From Acidobacteriaceae bacterium KBS 89 (GTDB lineage: Bacteria; Acidobacteriota; Terriglobia; Terriglobales; Acidobacteriaceae), in NCBI GenBank assembly GCA_000381605.1, contig KB906754.1, forward strand, positions 1,137,147-1,201,146: a stretch of DNA of 64,000 nt, in the 5' to 3' direction. The stretch's first letter is position 1. The number at the start of each line of letters is the position of its first letter. The notes under the pieces were generated by a model. That model did no database searches and was not told where the DNA came from. It was given only the letters and a program-made list of their open reading frames with translations. The position numbers and the translations under genes were made by a program. Positions 27,317-37,276 of this stretch are shown piece after piece.

Positions 27317-28264
27317 TTACTTCGCATCATAGCGCTCAATCTTATAGACGATGTAGTTAGGTCTCTGACGAGTGTTTTGCAAAGTGAGCCAGAGATACTG
27401 ACCCACAACACCCAGTCCTATGCTCGTGAGTGCTCCAAAAAACATCACGCTCAACACAATAGCCGTATATCCCGGAACCTGAATGCGTCCCGTAATCCGC
27501 GCAAACAAAACCGCGAGGATGCCGAGCAGCGCGAGCACAAGAGCAAGGCCGCCACAATAAAAGAGTAGAGTGATCGGAATATCGGTGAAATTGAAGACGC
27601 TATTGATTGAGTAGCGTAGCTTCTTCCTCCAGGTCCACGCGCTCTTGCCCTCTTGCCGCGCACGCCGCTCGTAGCCGACATATGATCTTCGAAAGCCAAT
27701 CCAAAAAAGCAATGCAATCAGATTAGTGTTCGATTCGCGAAAGGTCAGAATTCGATCCCTAACGACAGCATTGCAACCAAAAACGTCTACTCCGCCGCGC
27801 GGCATGTCCTTAATAATGTACCGCCTGAATAGAGACCAGAATGTTGAAGAAGCCACCCCTGTCAGGAAGGGATCGGAGCGATGCTCTCGGCTGCCGAAGA
27901 CGATGTCAGCCTCGCCGGACAACAGGATCTCCAGAAAACGAACTGCAAGGTCCGGGGGCTCCTGTAAATCGGCCGCAAGCGCTGCGAAGTATTCACCGCG
28001 AGCAGCCTCGAGTCCCGCGGTAATCGCAGAGAATGATCCAAAATTACGGCTCAACAGCAGCAGAGTCGACCGGAACACTACGCGCGGAAGCTGTTCTCTC
28101 AGCAATTCATAACAACGGTCGGGACTTCCATCGACCGAGAAGACCACCTCAAAATCCCCGTTCAGCTGAGCATGGAGGTTGGTGAGCGCCTCGAGCAGGC
28201 GCGGCAGATTTTCTTCATTACGATAGATCGGGATGATTAGCGAGAGCACGGCTATCCCTTCCAC
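27317..28264 (-). CDS. GT2 family glycosyltransferase (DPM1/GtrB-like)
   Basis: The protein has 315 residues. The N-terminal GT-A domain opens with LSLIIPIYRNEENLPRLLEA, has the DXD-like VFSVDGSPD and the ALAADLQEPPD acidic motif typical of polyprenyl-phosphate glycosyltransferases. Two C-terminal membrane helices (about residues 235-262 and 270-295) match the GtrB/DPM layout. It probably moves a sugar onto undecaprenyl phosphate at the inner face of the membrane. The start overlaps the aminotransferase stop by 13 bases, so it is the third gene of a translationally coupled operon with the FdtB- and FdtD-like genes. A likely donor is the dTDP-3-acetamido sugar they would make (inference). Confidence 0.85.
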   Translation of the reverse strand: MEGIAVLSLIIPIYRNEENLPRLLEALTNLHAQLNGDFEVVFSVDGSPDRCYELLREQLPRVVFRSTLLLLSRNFGSFSAITAGLEAARGEYFAALAADLQEPPDLAVRFLEILLSGEADIVFGSREHRSDPFLTGVASSTFWSLFRRYIIKDMPRGGVDVFGCNAVVRDRILTFRESNTNLIALLFWIGFRRSYVGYERRARQEGKSAWTWRKKLRYSINSVFNFTDIPITLLFYCGGLALVLALLGILAVLFARITGRIQVPGYTAIVLSVMFFGALTSIGLGVVGQYLWLTLQNTRQRPNYIVYKIERYDAK

Positions 28265-29364
28265 TCATTAACGGCATCGATGACGTTGTTCATATCTGCA
28301 TCGCTCAGATAAGGATGAATGGGAATGCTGACCTCCGACTGGCAGAACAGAGACGTACGCGACAGTTTCCGTGGAATCTCGATTCTCACGCCTTCAAGAG
28401 CGCGCTGGTCGGGAATCGGGATCGGATAATGCTCGCCCGTTTGTACCCCCCGTTGTTGGAGATGATCACGAAAATTCTTTTTCCGTGCTGTATCAATCAA
28501 CAAAGGAAAGAGGTGCCAGCACGAATCGGAATGCTCAGGGCGGCCGACAACTCGAACCGAGGCATTGTCGATTCCCGAAACGTAAGCTTCAGCTACTCTC
28601 TTGCGTTGCCCGATCCACCTCTGCAAGCGAGGAAGAGCGACGTGAAAAAGAAACGCAGCGTGCACCTCATCCAGTCGGCTATTCCAGCCAATCACGTCGT
28701 GTTTATATTTGCTGGACTGTCCATAGTCGCGTAGACTACGAGCCATTCTATCGAGCTCCTCGGAATTTGTAAGAATCGCACCGCCATCCCCTAACGCACC
28801 GAGGTTTTTGGTTGGATAGAAGCTGGTGCACGCGATCGCGCCGACCGTCCCGGTTGAAATCCCCTTCCATTTGACGCCTACCGACTGGGCGCAATCTTCA
28901 ATAATCGTGACGCCGAAGCGTTCATGGAAACCGCGGAGACGTTCCAAGTCGCATGCGTGCCCGAAGAGGTGAACGGGAATCAAATAGCCGATGCCGGGAT
29001 CCGCTCCTAAAACCTCTTCTACTTGGTCGAGATCGATCAAGCCAAAGGAGTCAACGTCGACAAAGACTGGCGTTGCGCCAATCCTAAGAATCGCAAGCGT
29101 AGTGGCGAATGCGGAAAGAGGCGTCGTCAAAACGCGGTCCCCGGCCTTGCACCCTGTCGCTTCGAGTGCTATCTGAAGCGCATCCAGTCCGCTTGCAACT
29201 CCGGCAGCGTATCCAAGTTGCCAGTGCGTTGCTAAGGCTTTTTCAAAAGCAAGGACCTCTTTGCCCAAAATGTACCACCCACTACGGCCCACGTCCGCAA
29301 AAGACTGAATAGCATCCTCGGATATGTCTTCCCATTGCGCTTTGAAATCGTTGAGGAGTATCAA
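28252..29364 (-). CDS. fdtB: DegT/DnrJ/EryC1/StrS sugar aminotransferase (FdtB-like)
   Basis: This is a PLP enzyme of 370 residues that transfers an amino group from glutamate to a keto-sugar nucleotide. Family marks are [17 protein letters not shown] (about 55-71), [24 protein letters not shown] with the PLP-binding Asp, and [15 protein letters not shown] with Schiff-base K186. The neighbouring bifunctional gene supplies the 3-keto sugar and the acetyl transfer, so the most economical assignment is dTDP-3-dehydro-6-deoxyhexose 3-aminotransferase (FdtB or QdtB type). Fucose-type and quinovose-type products cannot be separated by eye. It overlaps the upstream gene by 4 bases and the downstream glycosyltransferase by 13 bases. 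Confidence 0.8.
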   Translation of the reverse strand: MILLNDFKAQWEDISEDAIQSFADVGRSGWYILGKEVLAFEKALATHWQLGYAAGVASGLDALQIALEATGCKAGDRVLTTPLSAFATTLAILRIGATPVFVDVDSFGLIDLDQVEEVLGADPGIGYLIPVHLFGHACDLERLRGFHERFGVTIIEDCAQSVGVKWKGISTGTVGAIACTSFYPTKNLGALGDGGAILTNSEELDRMARSLRDYGQSSKYKHDVIGWNSRLDEVHAAFLFHVALPRLQRWIGQRKRVAEAYVSGIDNASVRVVGRPEHSDSCWHLFPLLIDTARKKNFRDHLQQRGVQTGEHYPIPIPDQRALEGVRIEIPRKLSRTSLFCQSEVSIPIHPYLSDADMNNVIDAVNEWKG

Positions 29365-30305
29365 AGTCCTTCTCCACCGTGAATCACCGTTAAAAAGTCG
29401 GAATAGTTACGAATGTAGTCAGCCGCATCGTAGTACTCGGAAGCAAATACCAAAAGAACCGCATCGGCGGAGTACTTATACTGCACACCCCACACGCGAG
29501 GCGGCAGATACACCCCGATGGTCGGGTCATCGAGCAGAAACTCTGCGCGATTCGTTCCGTCGTCCGCCATGACGCTGCATGTCCCATGCGCGCAGACTAG
29601 AAATTGATGACAACGGTAGTGCGCATGTTCGCCGCGCACCTCTTTTCCGGGGACACCGTAAACAAGGAAGAAACGATTCACAGAAAACGGAATCTGCCGC
29701 TGGATCTCTCCAAACGAAAGTTTGCCTCGCATGTCTGCAGCAGAGGGCAGCCGGTGAAGTGTCACCCCCGCAACATGCGTGGTCCGGCCGCCGACGCCTT
29801 CCGGTATCGATGCGGGGATCGCATCCTTCGACTGAGCCCCATCGTATCCGACGATGCGTCCGGGATTACCCACCACAATCGCAAGAGGGGGAACGTTTCG
29901 GGTGATCACTGCCCCTGCTCCGATCATGGAGCGCTCGCCGATAGTGATTCCCGGAAGAATCGTCGCATTGGCGCCGATGGAAGCGCCGCGCTTTATCACC
30001 GTTCGGCTGAACTCTGTCGGATACTGCTTACTACGAGGAAACGGATCATTGGTAAATGTAGCGTTGGGTCCGATAAAGACATCATCCTCAACTGTCGTTC
30101 CGTCCCAAAGCTGCACACCGCATTTGATGGTGACTCGGTCTCCGACTGTTACATCGTTCTCAATAAAGGTGTGATCGCAGATATTACAATCACGGCCAAT
30201 CACTGCACCTGGAAGAATGTGGGCCATCGCCCAGATCCTTGTTCCTCGTCCAATTGCCTTGCTTTCGACAATGGATTGTTCATGTTGGAAGAACTCGGAC
30301 GTCAT
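29361..30305 (-). CDS. fdtD: Bifunctional sugar N-acetyltransferase/3,4-ketoisomerase (FdtD/WxcM-like)
   Basis: The protein has 314 residues in two domains. Residues about 1-165 are a left-handed beta-helix of hexapeptide repeats ([40 protein letters not shown]), the fold of WxcM-N/FdtC-type acyl-CoA acyltransferases. Residues about 175-314 are a cupin of the FdtA/QdtA family ([30 protein letters not shown] with the catalytic His pair). The same domain order is known from Shewanella FdtD, which performs both 3,4-keto isomerisation of dTDP-4-keto-6-deoxyglucose and N-acetylation of the 3-amino product. With the adjacent aminotransferase the pathway to a dTDP-3-acetamido-3,6-dideoxyhexose is complete except for RmlA and RmlB, which are not in the window. 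Confidence 0.85.
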   Translation of the reverse strand: MTSEFFQHEQSIVESKAIGRGTRIWAMAHILPGAVIGRDCNICDHTFIENDVTVGDRVTIKCGVQLWDGTTVEDDVFIGPNATFTNDPFPRSKQYPTEFSRTVIKRGASIGANATILPGITIGERSMIGAGAVITRNVPPLAIVVGNPGRIVGYDGAQSKDAIPASIPEGVGGRTTHVAGVTLHRLPSAADMRGKLSFGEIQRQIPFSVNRFFLVYGVPGKEVRGEHAHYRCHQFLVCAHGTCSVMADDGTNRAEFLLDDPTIGVYLPPRVWGVQYKYSADAVLLVFASEYYDAADYIRNYSDFLTVIHGGEGL

Positions 30306-30327
30306 GAAGGGGTCACCTGCAGCAAAT

Positions 30328-30480
30328 TCAGTTGTCGGTTGGAGGTTTGCGAACGGTCACGAGATAGACCTCGGAGTCACTATAAGGCTTGGTGACGGCC
30401 TCTATCTTTTCGATCTGCTGTCCTTCGTCACGAAGTTTGGAAACTAACCACTTCCCTTTTGTTTCGAACTCCTTCTGTTG
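30328..30480 (-). pseudogene. C-terminal scrap of a probable SAM methyltransferase
   Basis: The minus strand reads about 50 codons ([34 protein letters not shown]) to a stop at 30328, 22 bases before the FdtD-like start. The final [11 protein letters not shown] is the usual last strand of class I methyltransferases. No catalytic part is present upstream. It is probably the truncated first gene of the sugar operon. Confidence 0.45.
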
Positions 30481-31006
30481 CAACAGATTCAAGTTTTCTC
30501 CCGCCCCACATGGTTAGATGCGACCGGACATTGTTTACATGGACTAAGAAATGATACCGGGAGAAGAGAAAAACTGCCGGAACTTGTGCTTAATAGGTTC
30601 TTGCGAACCGGATCAACTGATGCACACTGCGATCGTAAGCCCATTTGTCCCAACGGTTCAACGAGCGGCACGACGGTTAACCCTACCGGATCGGAACTCG
30701 GCATGACCCCATCCGTGCGAAGCTCGCATGACAAACCACTCCTCACTGGCTCAACTCTTTTCTTTCGTTAGTTGGGAGACGCTGGGTTACCATGTCCTAA
30801 ATGAATTCATCCCTCCCTCGTTTGGTTCTCCCGAACTCACCGGCAGAACATGGGAAGATGGGCTCATCACGGTTCTCCATTCTGAAAATGCAGCGAGCGG
30901 CCTGGTCTGGACCCACCCTGCCGCCGAGTTGCTCGGTCGTGATAAATTGGAAAATCGACATTGAGTTTTTTCCCAGTGAGTAGTGAACTCACGGTCCGAG
31001 AGGCAG
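30481..31006. other. Gene-free stretch between divergent polysaccharide genes
   Basis: Readings on both strands are short and do not look like protein. I see no transposase motif, no palindrome of the A-E family and no clear promoter. The stretch must contain the promoter of the plus-strand methyltransferase. Its left edge is the truncation point of the minus-strand methyltransferase scrap. Confidence 0.4.
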
Positions 31007-31612
31007 ATGATTCGATCCATTCGTTCTGTTTTGGCCATTCCGATCGTCTACCAGTTGTGGTGGAACATTGTCGGCGGACCTGCTTGGGCAAACGTTTTGC
31101 TGAACCAATATGTTCAGCCAGCAGTGGGCGCCCGAATTCTTGAAATCGGGTGCGGACCTGGGACAATCGTGCGTTACCTGCCACCATCCGAGTATTTGGG
31201 ATTCGATCTAAGTCCCGAGTACATCGAACTGGCGAAGAGGCGTTTTCCAAAGGCACGCTTTGTCTGCGAACGAGTCAGCCAATTCTTACTCGCCAAAGAG
31301 GAGAAGTTTGACGTGGTGCTGGCGCTTGGGATTGTGCACCACCTCGACGATGCGGAAGCGCAGCAATTATTTCAAATCGCATATGATGCTCTAAAACCGG
31401 GTGGCAAACTGGTTACCAGCGATGGCGTGTACGCCGACGGTCAGTCCTCTACCGCGCGGTGGTTTTTAGCAAGAGACCGGGGAGAATACGTACGGAGCGA
31501 GGGGGGGTACGTGGGAATTGCGTCTCAGGTATTCAGCAATATCAGACCAAGCGTCCGCCACGATCTCTTGCGCATTCCACACACACAACTGATTCTGCAA
31601 TGTGTCCGGTGA
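31007..31612 (+). CDS. Class I SAM-dependent methyltransferase
   Basis: The protein has 201 residues. Motif I is ILEIGCGPGTIVRYL (about residues 42-56), followed by LGFDLSPEYIELAKRRF (SAM-ribose contact) and the post-motif FDVVLALGIVHHLDD. The layout matches small Methyltransf_11/25 enzymes. I chose the ATG at 31007, which has AGAGG close upstream; a GTG at 30983 is possible. The next gene, a membrane glycosyltransferase, begins 29 bases after the stop, so the two are probably co-transcribed, and the methyl acceptor may be a sugar of the same polysaccharide. This is an inference from context only. Confidence 0.8.
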   Translation: MIRSIRSVLAIPIVYQLWWNIVGGPAWANVLLNQYVQPAVGARILEIGCGPGTIVRYLPPSEYLGFDLSPEYIELAKRRFPKARFVCERVSQFLLAKEEKFDVVLALGIVHHLDDAEAQQLFQIAYDALKPGGKLVTSDGVYADGQSSTARWFLARDRGEYVRSEGGYVGIASQVFSNIRPSVRHDLLRIPHTQLILQCVR

Positions 31613-31641
31613 AGGGGTCATTCACCCTGGAGCCGGAGAAT

Positions 31642-33249
31642 ATGACGACGGATCGCCACGCATTCTCGGCAATCGCTGTGTTGGCCTGCGCGTGGCCTGC
31701 GTTACTTCTCGCCACCGTGTGCCTTCTCCCATTTCTGAACAAGGCTTTCATCAATGACGATCCGTGGTTTCTCACTATGGCGCAGCAGATTGTCAAGCAC
31801 CCGATGCATCCGATGGATTTTAGTCTTTGCTGGAACTTCTCTGTTAACTGCTTTAGTCCTGGAAATGCCCTGTTTGGACAAGAAGCGCAAGGTTATGTAC
31901 TAGTGCCGACGGTTCTGGGCGGCGCTCACGAGTGGATGGCACACCTCACGCAACTGGCGCTCGTTTGGATTGCAGTGTTGGCGATGACTTCGCTGGTCTT
32001 TCGCCTCGGATGGGATTGGGCTCATGCAATCGCGGGCGCTCTGCTTTTGGTGGCCATCGCTCCTTTTCTCCCCCTGGCCAGCACAGCGATGCCCGATATT
32101 CTCGCGACAGCCCTCGCGCTGTTGGCAGTAGAACGCCTCGCAGCCTGGAAGGCCGAACAGAAGGGTAGCCAGGGCGTGGCGACCGCCATCGCGTTGGCCC
32201 TCGCAGCCTATGCGCGCCCACATCTCGTGCTCCTTCTCCCTCTCGCGGCATTTTTTCTGCTCGATAGCCTTCAACCCAAGGAGATTGGGTCGCAGATCCG
32301 GCGGAAATTGTGGCTGTGGATACCTGTTGTCGCAGGCGCTGTCTTATTGTTGGCATTCATCGCTGCTACCCATGAGCATAATCGGGCGGCCGATAGTCCC
32401 CCATCCGTTTACACGGGAATACGGTACATACGAAACAATCTTCGTGCGTATCTGATGTACTTCGTCTTTCCTTTACCCCTGGCCGTCTGTTGGATTGCGA
32501 ACCGTTTGAAGACCGGACGGCCGCTGATCGTAATCATCTTTACTGGGTTGGCGGTCGCCTTGTTTTTGCGTCATGAACATCGGCTTGTCTCGTCCTTGGC
32601 GATTGTCGGGTTGGGCCTGCTGGCCGACCTGCTTTTCGAAGCGTTGCGAAAGCGCGATCATACTGCTCTCTTTCTCCTGCTCTGGATTCTGATTCCTCTC
32701 CCTATCGTCTACTACATTCATCTTCCGATGAAGTATCTGGTTCCCTGCCTGCCCGCCATCATTTTCCTCTGCTTCAGGCTGATGGAAGGTTTTTCGTTCA
32801 GGGTAGCCCGGGCCGCGGCCCTTGTGTTGATCGTTGCCAGCACCGGCTATTCTCTTCTGATCCTTCGTTCAGACGCGGAGTATGCGGAATTTGGCCGTGA
32901 TGCCATGTTTCGTTTGATTCAGCCGCACGTTGCAGCGGGTGAAAGAGTATGGTTCGGTGCCCAGTACTCGGCTTATTGGTATGCGCCTCTGGCTGGGGCA
33001 AAGCTCACATTCCCGGGCGGCCCTCAACCAAAGCCGGGGGACCTACTGGTGGTGGGCCGGTTCGAGTTAGAAGACAATTCGTTGGCCCTTTTCCCGCATC
33101 GTACATTGGTCGGCGAGGTAACCCACAAGTATCGGTTTGGAAGAACCATGGGAGCTGGAATGGGCCTCTACACCAATTTGGCGGGTGACTGGCTGTGGGG
33201 ATTTGGCGACAGTGAGAGCGACCGATATGAACTCTGGAGACTAGACTAA
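31642..33249 (+). CDS. Polytopic membrane glycosyltransferase, GT39/PMT-like
   Basis: The protein has 535 residues. The ATG at 31642 has GGAG upstream; the frame is open far upstream but there it overlaps the methyltransferase. About 11-12 membrane helices end near residue 430, followed by a periplasmic domain of about 105 residues. The first outer loop has the acidic pair NDDPWFLTMAQQIVKHPMHP (about residue 36), the hallmark of GT-C transferases that use polyprenyl-linked donors. It resembles the protein at 11128 in plan but not closely in sequence. Being next to a methyltransferase and near the Fdt-type operon, it probably serves surface-polysaccharide or protein glycosylation. Confidence 0.75.
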   Translation: MTTDRHAFSAIAVLACAWPALLLATVCLLPFLNKAFINDDPWFLTMAQQIVKHPMHPMDFSLCWNFSVNCFSPGNALFGQEAQGYVLVPTVLGGAHEWMAHLTQLALVWIAVLAMTSLVFRLGWDWAHAIAGALLLVAIAPFLPLASTAMPDILATALALLAVERLAAWKAEQKGSQGVATAIALALAAYARPHLVLLLPLAAFFLLDSLQPKEIGSQIRRKLWLWIPVVAGAVLLLAFIAATHEHNRAADSPPSVYTGIRYIRNNLRAYLMYFVFPLPLAVCWIANRLKTGRPLIVIIFTGLAVALFLRHEHRLVSSLAIVGLGLLADLLFEALRKRDHTALFLLLWILIPLPIVYYIHLPMKYLVPCLPAIIFLCFRLMEGFSFRVARAAALVLIVASTGYSLLILRSDAEYAEFGRDAMFRLIQPHVAAGERVWFGAQYSAYWYAPLAGAKLTFPGGPQPKPGDLLVVGRFELEDNSLALFPHRTLVGEVTHKYRFGRTMGAGMGLYTNLAGDWLWGFGDSESDRYELWRLD

Positions 33250-33294
33250 GATCCAATCACCACCCGAATGCAATGTGGTCGCGGGGTGACGTGG

Positions 33295-34015
33295 GACATT
33301 ATCAACCTCTGGAGTCTCGTCGTCTTGAAGGACCTCGGTCTCGACCCCGCGAGCAAGCAGGCTCGCAAGATGATCGACCGCGTCGACAAGCGGCTTGTGT
33401 TCAAGCCGCTCAACAACCGGCCTTTCCTTCACGGCGAAACGGAGCCCTGCATCAACGGCAGAATCCTCGGCATCGGTACCATTTCAAGGAACCGAACGAC
33501 GCACTGGCCAATCAACTTCTGGACGAACAACTCGAGGATGGCGGCTGGAATTGCAAAGCACCCAAAAGCCGGCGCTCTTCGTTCCACACGACCATTTGCG
33601 TGCTCGAAGGACTGCTCGAATACGAACGAGCAGGGCGCGCGCATCGACGGCTGTCACCAAAGCCCGCAAGAGGGCCGAAAACTATCTGCTCGAGCGGCGC
33701 ATGTTCCGCTCGCTTCGGACTGGCGAAGTCATCGACAAACGATGGCTGCGCTTCTCGTTCCCGACGTTTTGGCACTACGACGTCTTGCGCGGACTCGATT
33801 ATCTGCGAAATGCAGGGTTCGAGCCTGACAGCCGCGTCGGTGCCGCCATCGCAGTTGTGATGGACCGCCGCCACCAGAACGGGCGCTGGCCGCTCAACCT
33901 CCTTCATCCCGAACATATTCCATTGGAGATGGAGACCAGTGTCGGCAGGGCAAGCCGCTGGAACACACTGCGCGCTCTCCGTGTTCTGCGGTGGTACAGC
34001 AACTCGCCGTGGTAG
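33295..34015 (+). pseudogene. Squalene-cyclase/prenyltransferase-repeat-like protein, frameshifted
   Basis: Three consecutive frames join into one protein: LWSLVVLKDLGLDPASKQAR...CINGRILGIG, then YHFKEPNDALANQLLDEQLE with DGGWNCKAPKSRRSSFHTTI, then KARKRAENYLLERRMFRSLR, TFWHYDVLRGLDYLRNAGFE and NGRWPLNLLHPEHIPLEMET to a stop at 34015. The QLEDGGWNC unit is a QW-type repeat found in prenyltransferase/squalene-oxidase-repeat proteins. Frame breaks lie near 33477 and 33640, and the N-terminus is missing. The whole protein is typically about 300 residues and of unknown enzymatic role. Confidence 0.65.
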
Positions 34016-34059
34016 TTGTGACTGGGACTGCTCGCGCTATCGCCTGGGTCAGAGAGTTG

Positions 34060-34163
34060 CCGCGAATTTGCCCTTCAATGTCTCGCCCAATGTCATAGGC
34101 CAGACGGTACGCATCAACGGCAAACCCTTCACTATGGTCGGTGTCGCGCCCGAAAATCAAATG
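34060..34163 (+). pseudogene. Fragment of an ADOP/MacB-type ABC permease
   Basis: The segment NVIGQTVRINGKPFTMVGVA followed by PEN is the signature of the periplasmic MacB_PCD domain in acidobacterial duplicated orphan permeases, where it reads xxGxTxRxNGxPFTVVGVxP. Only about 35 codons survive, with neither end of the gene. It touches the squalene-cyclase-like pseudogene on one side and the UPF0182 gene on the other, so two truncated genes abut within 50 bases. Confidence 0.6.
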
Positions 34164-34166
34164 AGT

Positions 34167-36998
34167 TTACTTCCGATGCGCATTTAGTCTGTCCAGTACG
34201 CTCTTGAGCGCATCGAGCTTCATCCCGGCTTCGCCAAGCTTGCCCTCAGCTGTTAGGCGCTGGTAATCGGCAAAGTCTTTGGCAGCCTCAGAGATGAGTA
34301 CGTCGATATCTGTCGCGGGTTGGCCTGTCCGTTGGGATGCGGGCGTGGCTTGTGGCGTTTCGCTCACGTTCAGCGACGAAACCTCTCCGCCGAAGAGCGA
34401 CCTCAGCGCTGCCTGAAATGTAGTGCCGTATGCAAGTTTGTCCTGTAGTGCGAGCACGACCAGGCGCAGCTCCGGCATAGGGCTTTGCTGAGCCTGAAGG
34501 TAGATCGGCTCTGCATACAAGAGTGCTCGTCCAGTAGGAATGACCAGCAGGCTTCCGCGCAGCACGTGGGAGCCTTGTTGATTCCACAGCGTCAATTGTC
34601 CCGAGAGTTGCGCATTCTGATCGATGCGAGCCTCTATCTGTTGCGGACCATCGATGAGCCTCGTCTTGGGGAAGTTGTAGACCACCGCTGTCCCATACTC
34701 TGCGCCGTCGCAACGGCCGGCAATCCACCCGATCAGATTATTCCGGTTGGCTGGCGTAAATGGCAGTATCTCTACAAACTCTTCGCTCGTCCCTCCCGGG
34801 AGTTTCATCAGGACGAAGTTAGGCTGCATCATCTGAACCGATTGCTGACCGTTACTATCGGTCCGAGTCTCCGTGGCAACAGTCCATAGATCCTCGCGAT
34901 TGAAGAAGACCTCCGGATTCGTCATGTGATAGAGACCATAGACCTCTGACTGCACTCTGAACAGTGCTTCCGGGTAGCGCACATGCCTGCGCAGGTCCGC
35001 CGGCATCGCTGAGGCGTCTTTGAAAAGACTCGGAAAGATGCGGCGATAAGTAGTAATGATAGGGTCTTCCGAGTCGAAGACGTAGAGCGTCGTAGCACCG
35101 TTGTAAGCGTCGACAACCACTTTGACGCTGTTTCGCATGTAGTTGATCGAGCTATCGCCGAGGCTGTAGTGGGTCGAATACGGATAGTTGTTCGAGACGG
35201 TAAACGCATCCATGACCCAGGAAAGCCGGCCATCGTCGCCCACCACTAAATAGGGGTCGTGATCGAAGGTAAGGAACGGAGCTACTGCCGCCACGCGTTC
35301 CCGAATGTTGCGCCGCATCAGGAGCCGACTCTGCGAATTGACGTCATCACTGAACGGCAGCTTCCCCAGATCGCCGCGGTCGGTCGCCAGAATGACGCGC
35401 CGCAGAAACCCGCCTAACACGATGCCGCCGGTGCCTTGATAGGAAGTGAGATTGTTGTTCTGGCCCTGGGGATAATCGAACTCCTTCTGCCTTGTCTTGA
35501 CGTACACGTCGGTGTCGGTCAATTCGCCAAAATATATCTCGGGGCGCGTCACGTTGAGACCGGGCGCAGTGCTCTGGACGGGCATGTTGCTCAGGAACAG
35601 TGTTGGTAATCCCTCCGCCGTGAACCCATTGACCGGGTTCATCGTCACTCCGTAACCGTGGGTGTAGATCAGTTTCTCGTTGATCCAGTTACGACTACTT
35701 ACCGGGAGCTTTTCGACATTTAGCTCTCGAGCTGCGAGCATCACCTGGCGGGTCGTGCCATCGATCTTGTAGCGATCGATATCGATGTCGGGAAAGTCGT
35801 AATAGGTGCGGATCTCCTGGACCTGGCGCAGCGTATCCTGCAAGGCATGCCAATCCCATAGCCGGATGTTCTGGAGAGTAGGCTGGTTGTTCGCCGGGTC
35901 AGCGGCACCGACCGTTGTCTCCGCGGGAAACTCGCGCTGTGCAAAGCGTTCGAGCCCGTAGGCCTGCCGGGTCATCTCAATGTTATGAGCAATGAATGGT
36001 TCTTCACGAACGAGTTCGTTTGGCTTGACGATGAAGCTGCCGACGTACCACCCGACTATTACAAGTACGCCATAGCAGACTACGGCAGGAAGAATTGCGG
36101 CCACAATCCATCGTCCACGTGAATGCCGAAACGCGTTGTAGGCAGAGATCAACGCGCCGAGTACAAGTGCGGCGCAGACAATGAGAAGTCCATGGATTGT
36201 GACGTGCGCATCGGTGTAGGTGATGCCGTCAAAGATCGTGTGATGTTCAAGCAAAAGCTGGAACCGGTCCACATACTCGTTCATAGCGAGGACGAGCAGA
36301 AGGAAAGCGACCGTAATCGAAAGTCCACGCCACGGTGACGGGGCATAGGTAATCTGCCGCTTGGTAAGGGAGCGGGCGCCGCTTGTAATGATGAGGAATA
36401 GTACAGCAACGGCACAGATTGCAATTGCCAGTGTGAGAAGCCAGTTATTGATGAGCTGCCACGCGGGCAAGGTGAAGAGAAAGAAATTCAGCGGCTTACC
36501 AAAGATCGGCTCAGCAACGCTGCCGGTTGCATGCGGCGCGTACCAGAACAGGGCCAGTGTCGGCCAGTTTGCCATCATCCCCAAGCCAGTCACCCACGCA
36601 ATGACAATGGAGACGCAAAAGGAGATGACACCCAGGGCTGGCTGGACTGACAGGTTTATCGGTTCTCCCGCAATGACGATTGCGTGAGCCCTTGGCAAAT
36701 CGGCTTCATGCGAGCGCCGAATGGCAGAAAACGCACCGTACAGTATCAGGAACGTGGTCCCTGCAAAAACTGCGAAGACCGCAATCTGAAGTCCTAGCGA
36801 TTTCCCAAAGACCTCGCCGTATCCAAGCGACTGGAACCAGAGAAGGTCAACCCAATACGACAATCCGATCCGTCCACAGAGGAAGACTCCAAAAGCTAAA
36901 GCAATCAAGGATAAGATCCTGCGACGCCCCCACGTTGAAGTTCGATGCTGCGGCGAATCAATAAAATGCGGCAATTTTCCCCCGTACTCGATCGTCAT
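34167..36998 (-). CDS. UPF0182 family large membrane protein
   Basis: The protein has 943 residues from the ATG at 36998 (MTIEYGGKLPHF). A TTG at 37031 is also open, and neither start has a convincing ribosome-binding site. About seven membrane helices lie in the first 330 residues, with IGLSYWVDLLWFQSLGYGEV near residue 45, which is diagnostic of COG1615/UPF0182. A large extracytoplasmic part follows (QAYGLERFAQREFPAETTVG, THGYGVTMNPVNGFTAEGLP, NNYPYSTHYSLGDSSINYM). The family is widespread in Actinobacteria, Cyanobacteria and Acidobacteria and has no established function. The gene is intact and stands alone. Confidence 0.9.
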   Translation of the reverse strand: MTIEYGGKLPHFIDSPQHRTSTWGRRRILSLIALAFGVFLCGRIGLSYWVDLLWFQSLGYGEVFGKSLGLQIAVFAVFAGTTFLILYGAFSAIRRSHEADLPRAHAIVIAGEPINLSVQPALGVISFCVSIVIAWVTGLGMMANWPTLALFWYAPHATGSVAEPIFGKPLNFFLFTLPAWQLINNWLLTLAIAICAVAVLFLIITSGARSLTKRQITYAPSPWRGLSITVAFLLLVLAMNEYVDRFQLLLEHHTIFDGITYTDAHVTIHGLLIVCAALVLGALISAYNAFRHSRGRWIVAAILPAVVCYGVLVIVGWYVGSFIVKPNELVREEPFIAHNIEMTRQAYGLERFAQREFPAETTVGAADPANNQPTLQNIRLWDWHALQDTLRQVQEIRTYYDFPDIDIDRYKIDGTTRQVMLAARELNVEKLPVSSRNWINEKLIYTHGYGVTMNPVNGFTAEGLPTLFLSNMPVQSTAPGLNVTRPEIYFGELTDTDVYVKTRQKEFDYPQGQNNNLTSYQGTGGIVLGGFLRRVILATDRGDLGKLPFSDDVNSQSRLLMRRNIRERVAAVAPFLTFDHDPYLVVGDDGRLSWVMDAFTVSNNYPYSTHYSLGDSSINYMRNSVKVVVDAYNGATTLYVFDSEDPIITTYRRIFPSLFKDASAMPADLRRHVRYPEALFRVQSEVYGLYHMTNPEVFFNREDLWTVATETRTDSNGQQSVQMMQPNFVLMKLPGGTSEEFVEILPFTPANRNNLIGWIAGRCDGAEYGTAVVYNFPKTRLIDGPQQIEARIDQNAQLSGQLTLWNQQGSHVLRGSLLVIPTGRALLYAEPIYLQAQQSPMPELRLVVLALQDKLAYGTTFQAALRSLFGGEVSSLNVSETPQATPASQRTGQPATDIDVLISEAAKDFADYQRLTAEGKLGEAGMKLDALKSVLDRLNAHRK

Positions 36999-37276
36999 TG
37001 GACAAACATTCTGATTGTAGGCTTCTTGCAATTGTTAGTCCGCGTGCAAAGCCACTCCATCGACAATGTTTGTAGATCAACGATCGTTGCAATTCCCGAT
37101 TACGCACGGCTGCTGGTGTCCAGTCAATCACAACGACAACTGTAGACACTCGCCCTCTTGAAGGACAGCCATGCCCGAGGCTGCACTTTCTGTTCAGGCG
37201 CACCACAACGGTCTCAAGACTTCCTGCCATCACTACGCGCGGACATTGATCGCCGGAGTTAGCAACACGCCTGGCA

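Noticed and set aside
26365..27360. Open plus-strand reading of 331 codons
   Set aside because: It is rich in His, Pro, Arg and Ser and lies opposite the fucose-synthase pseudogene, whose minus-strand pieces match a known family. The plus reading is a high-GC shadow.
30720..30970. Possible transposase remnant
   Set aside because: Phrases resembling coding sequence occur in several frames, but no DDE or HTH motif can be pointed out, so I left the stretch as gene-free.
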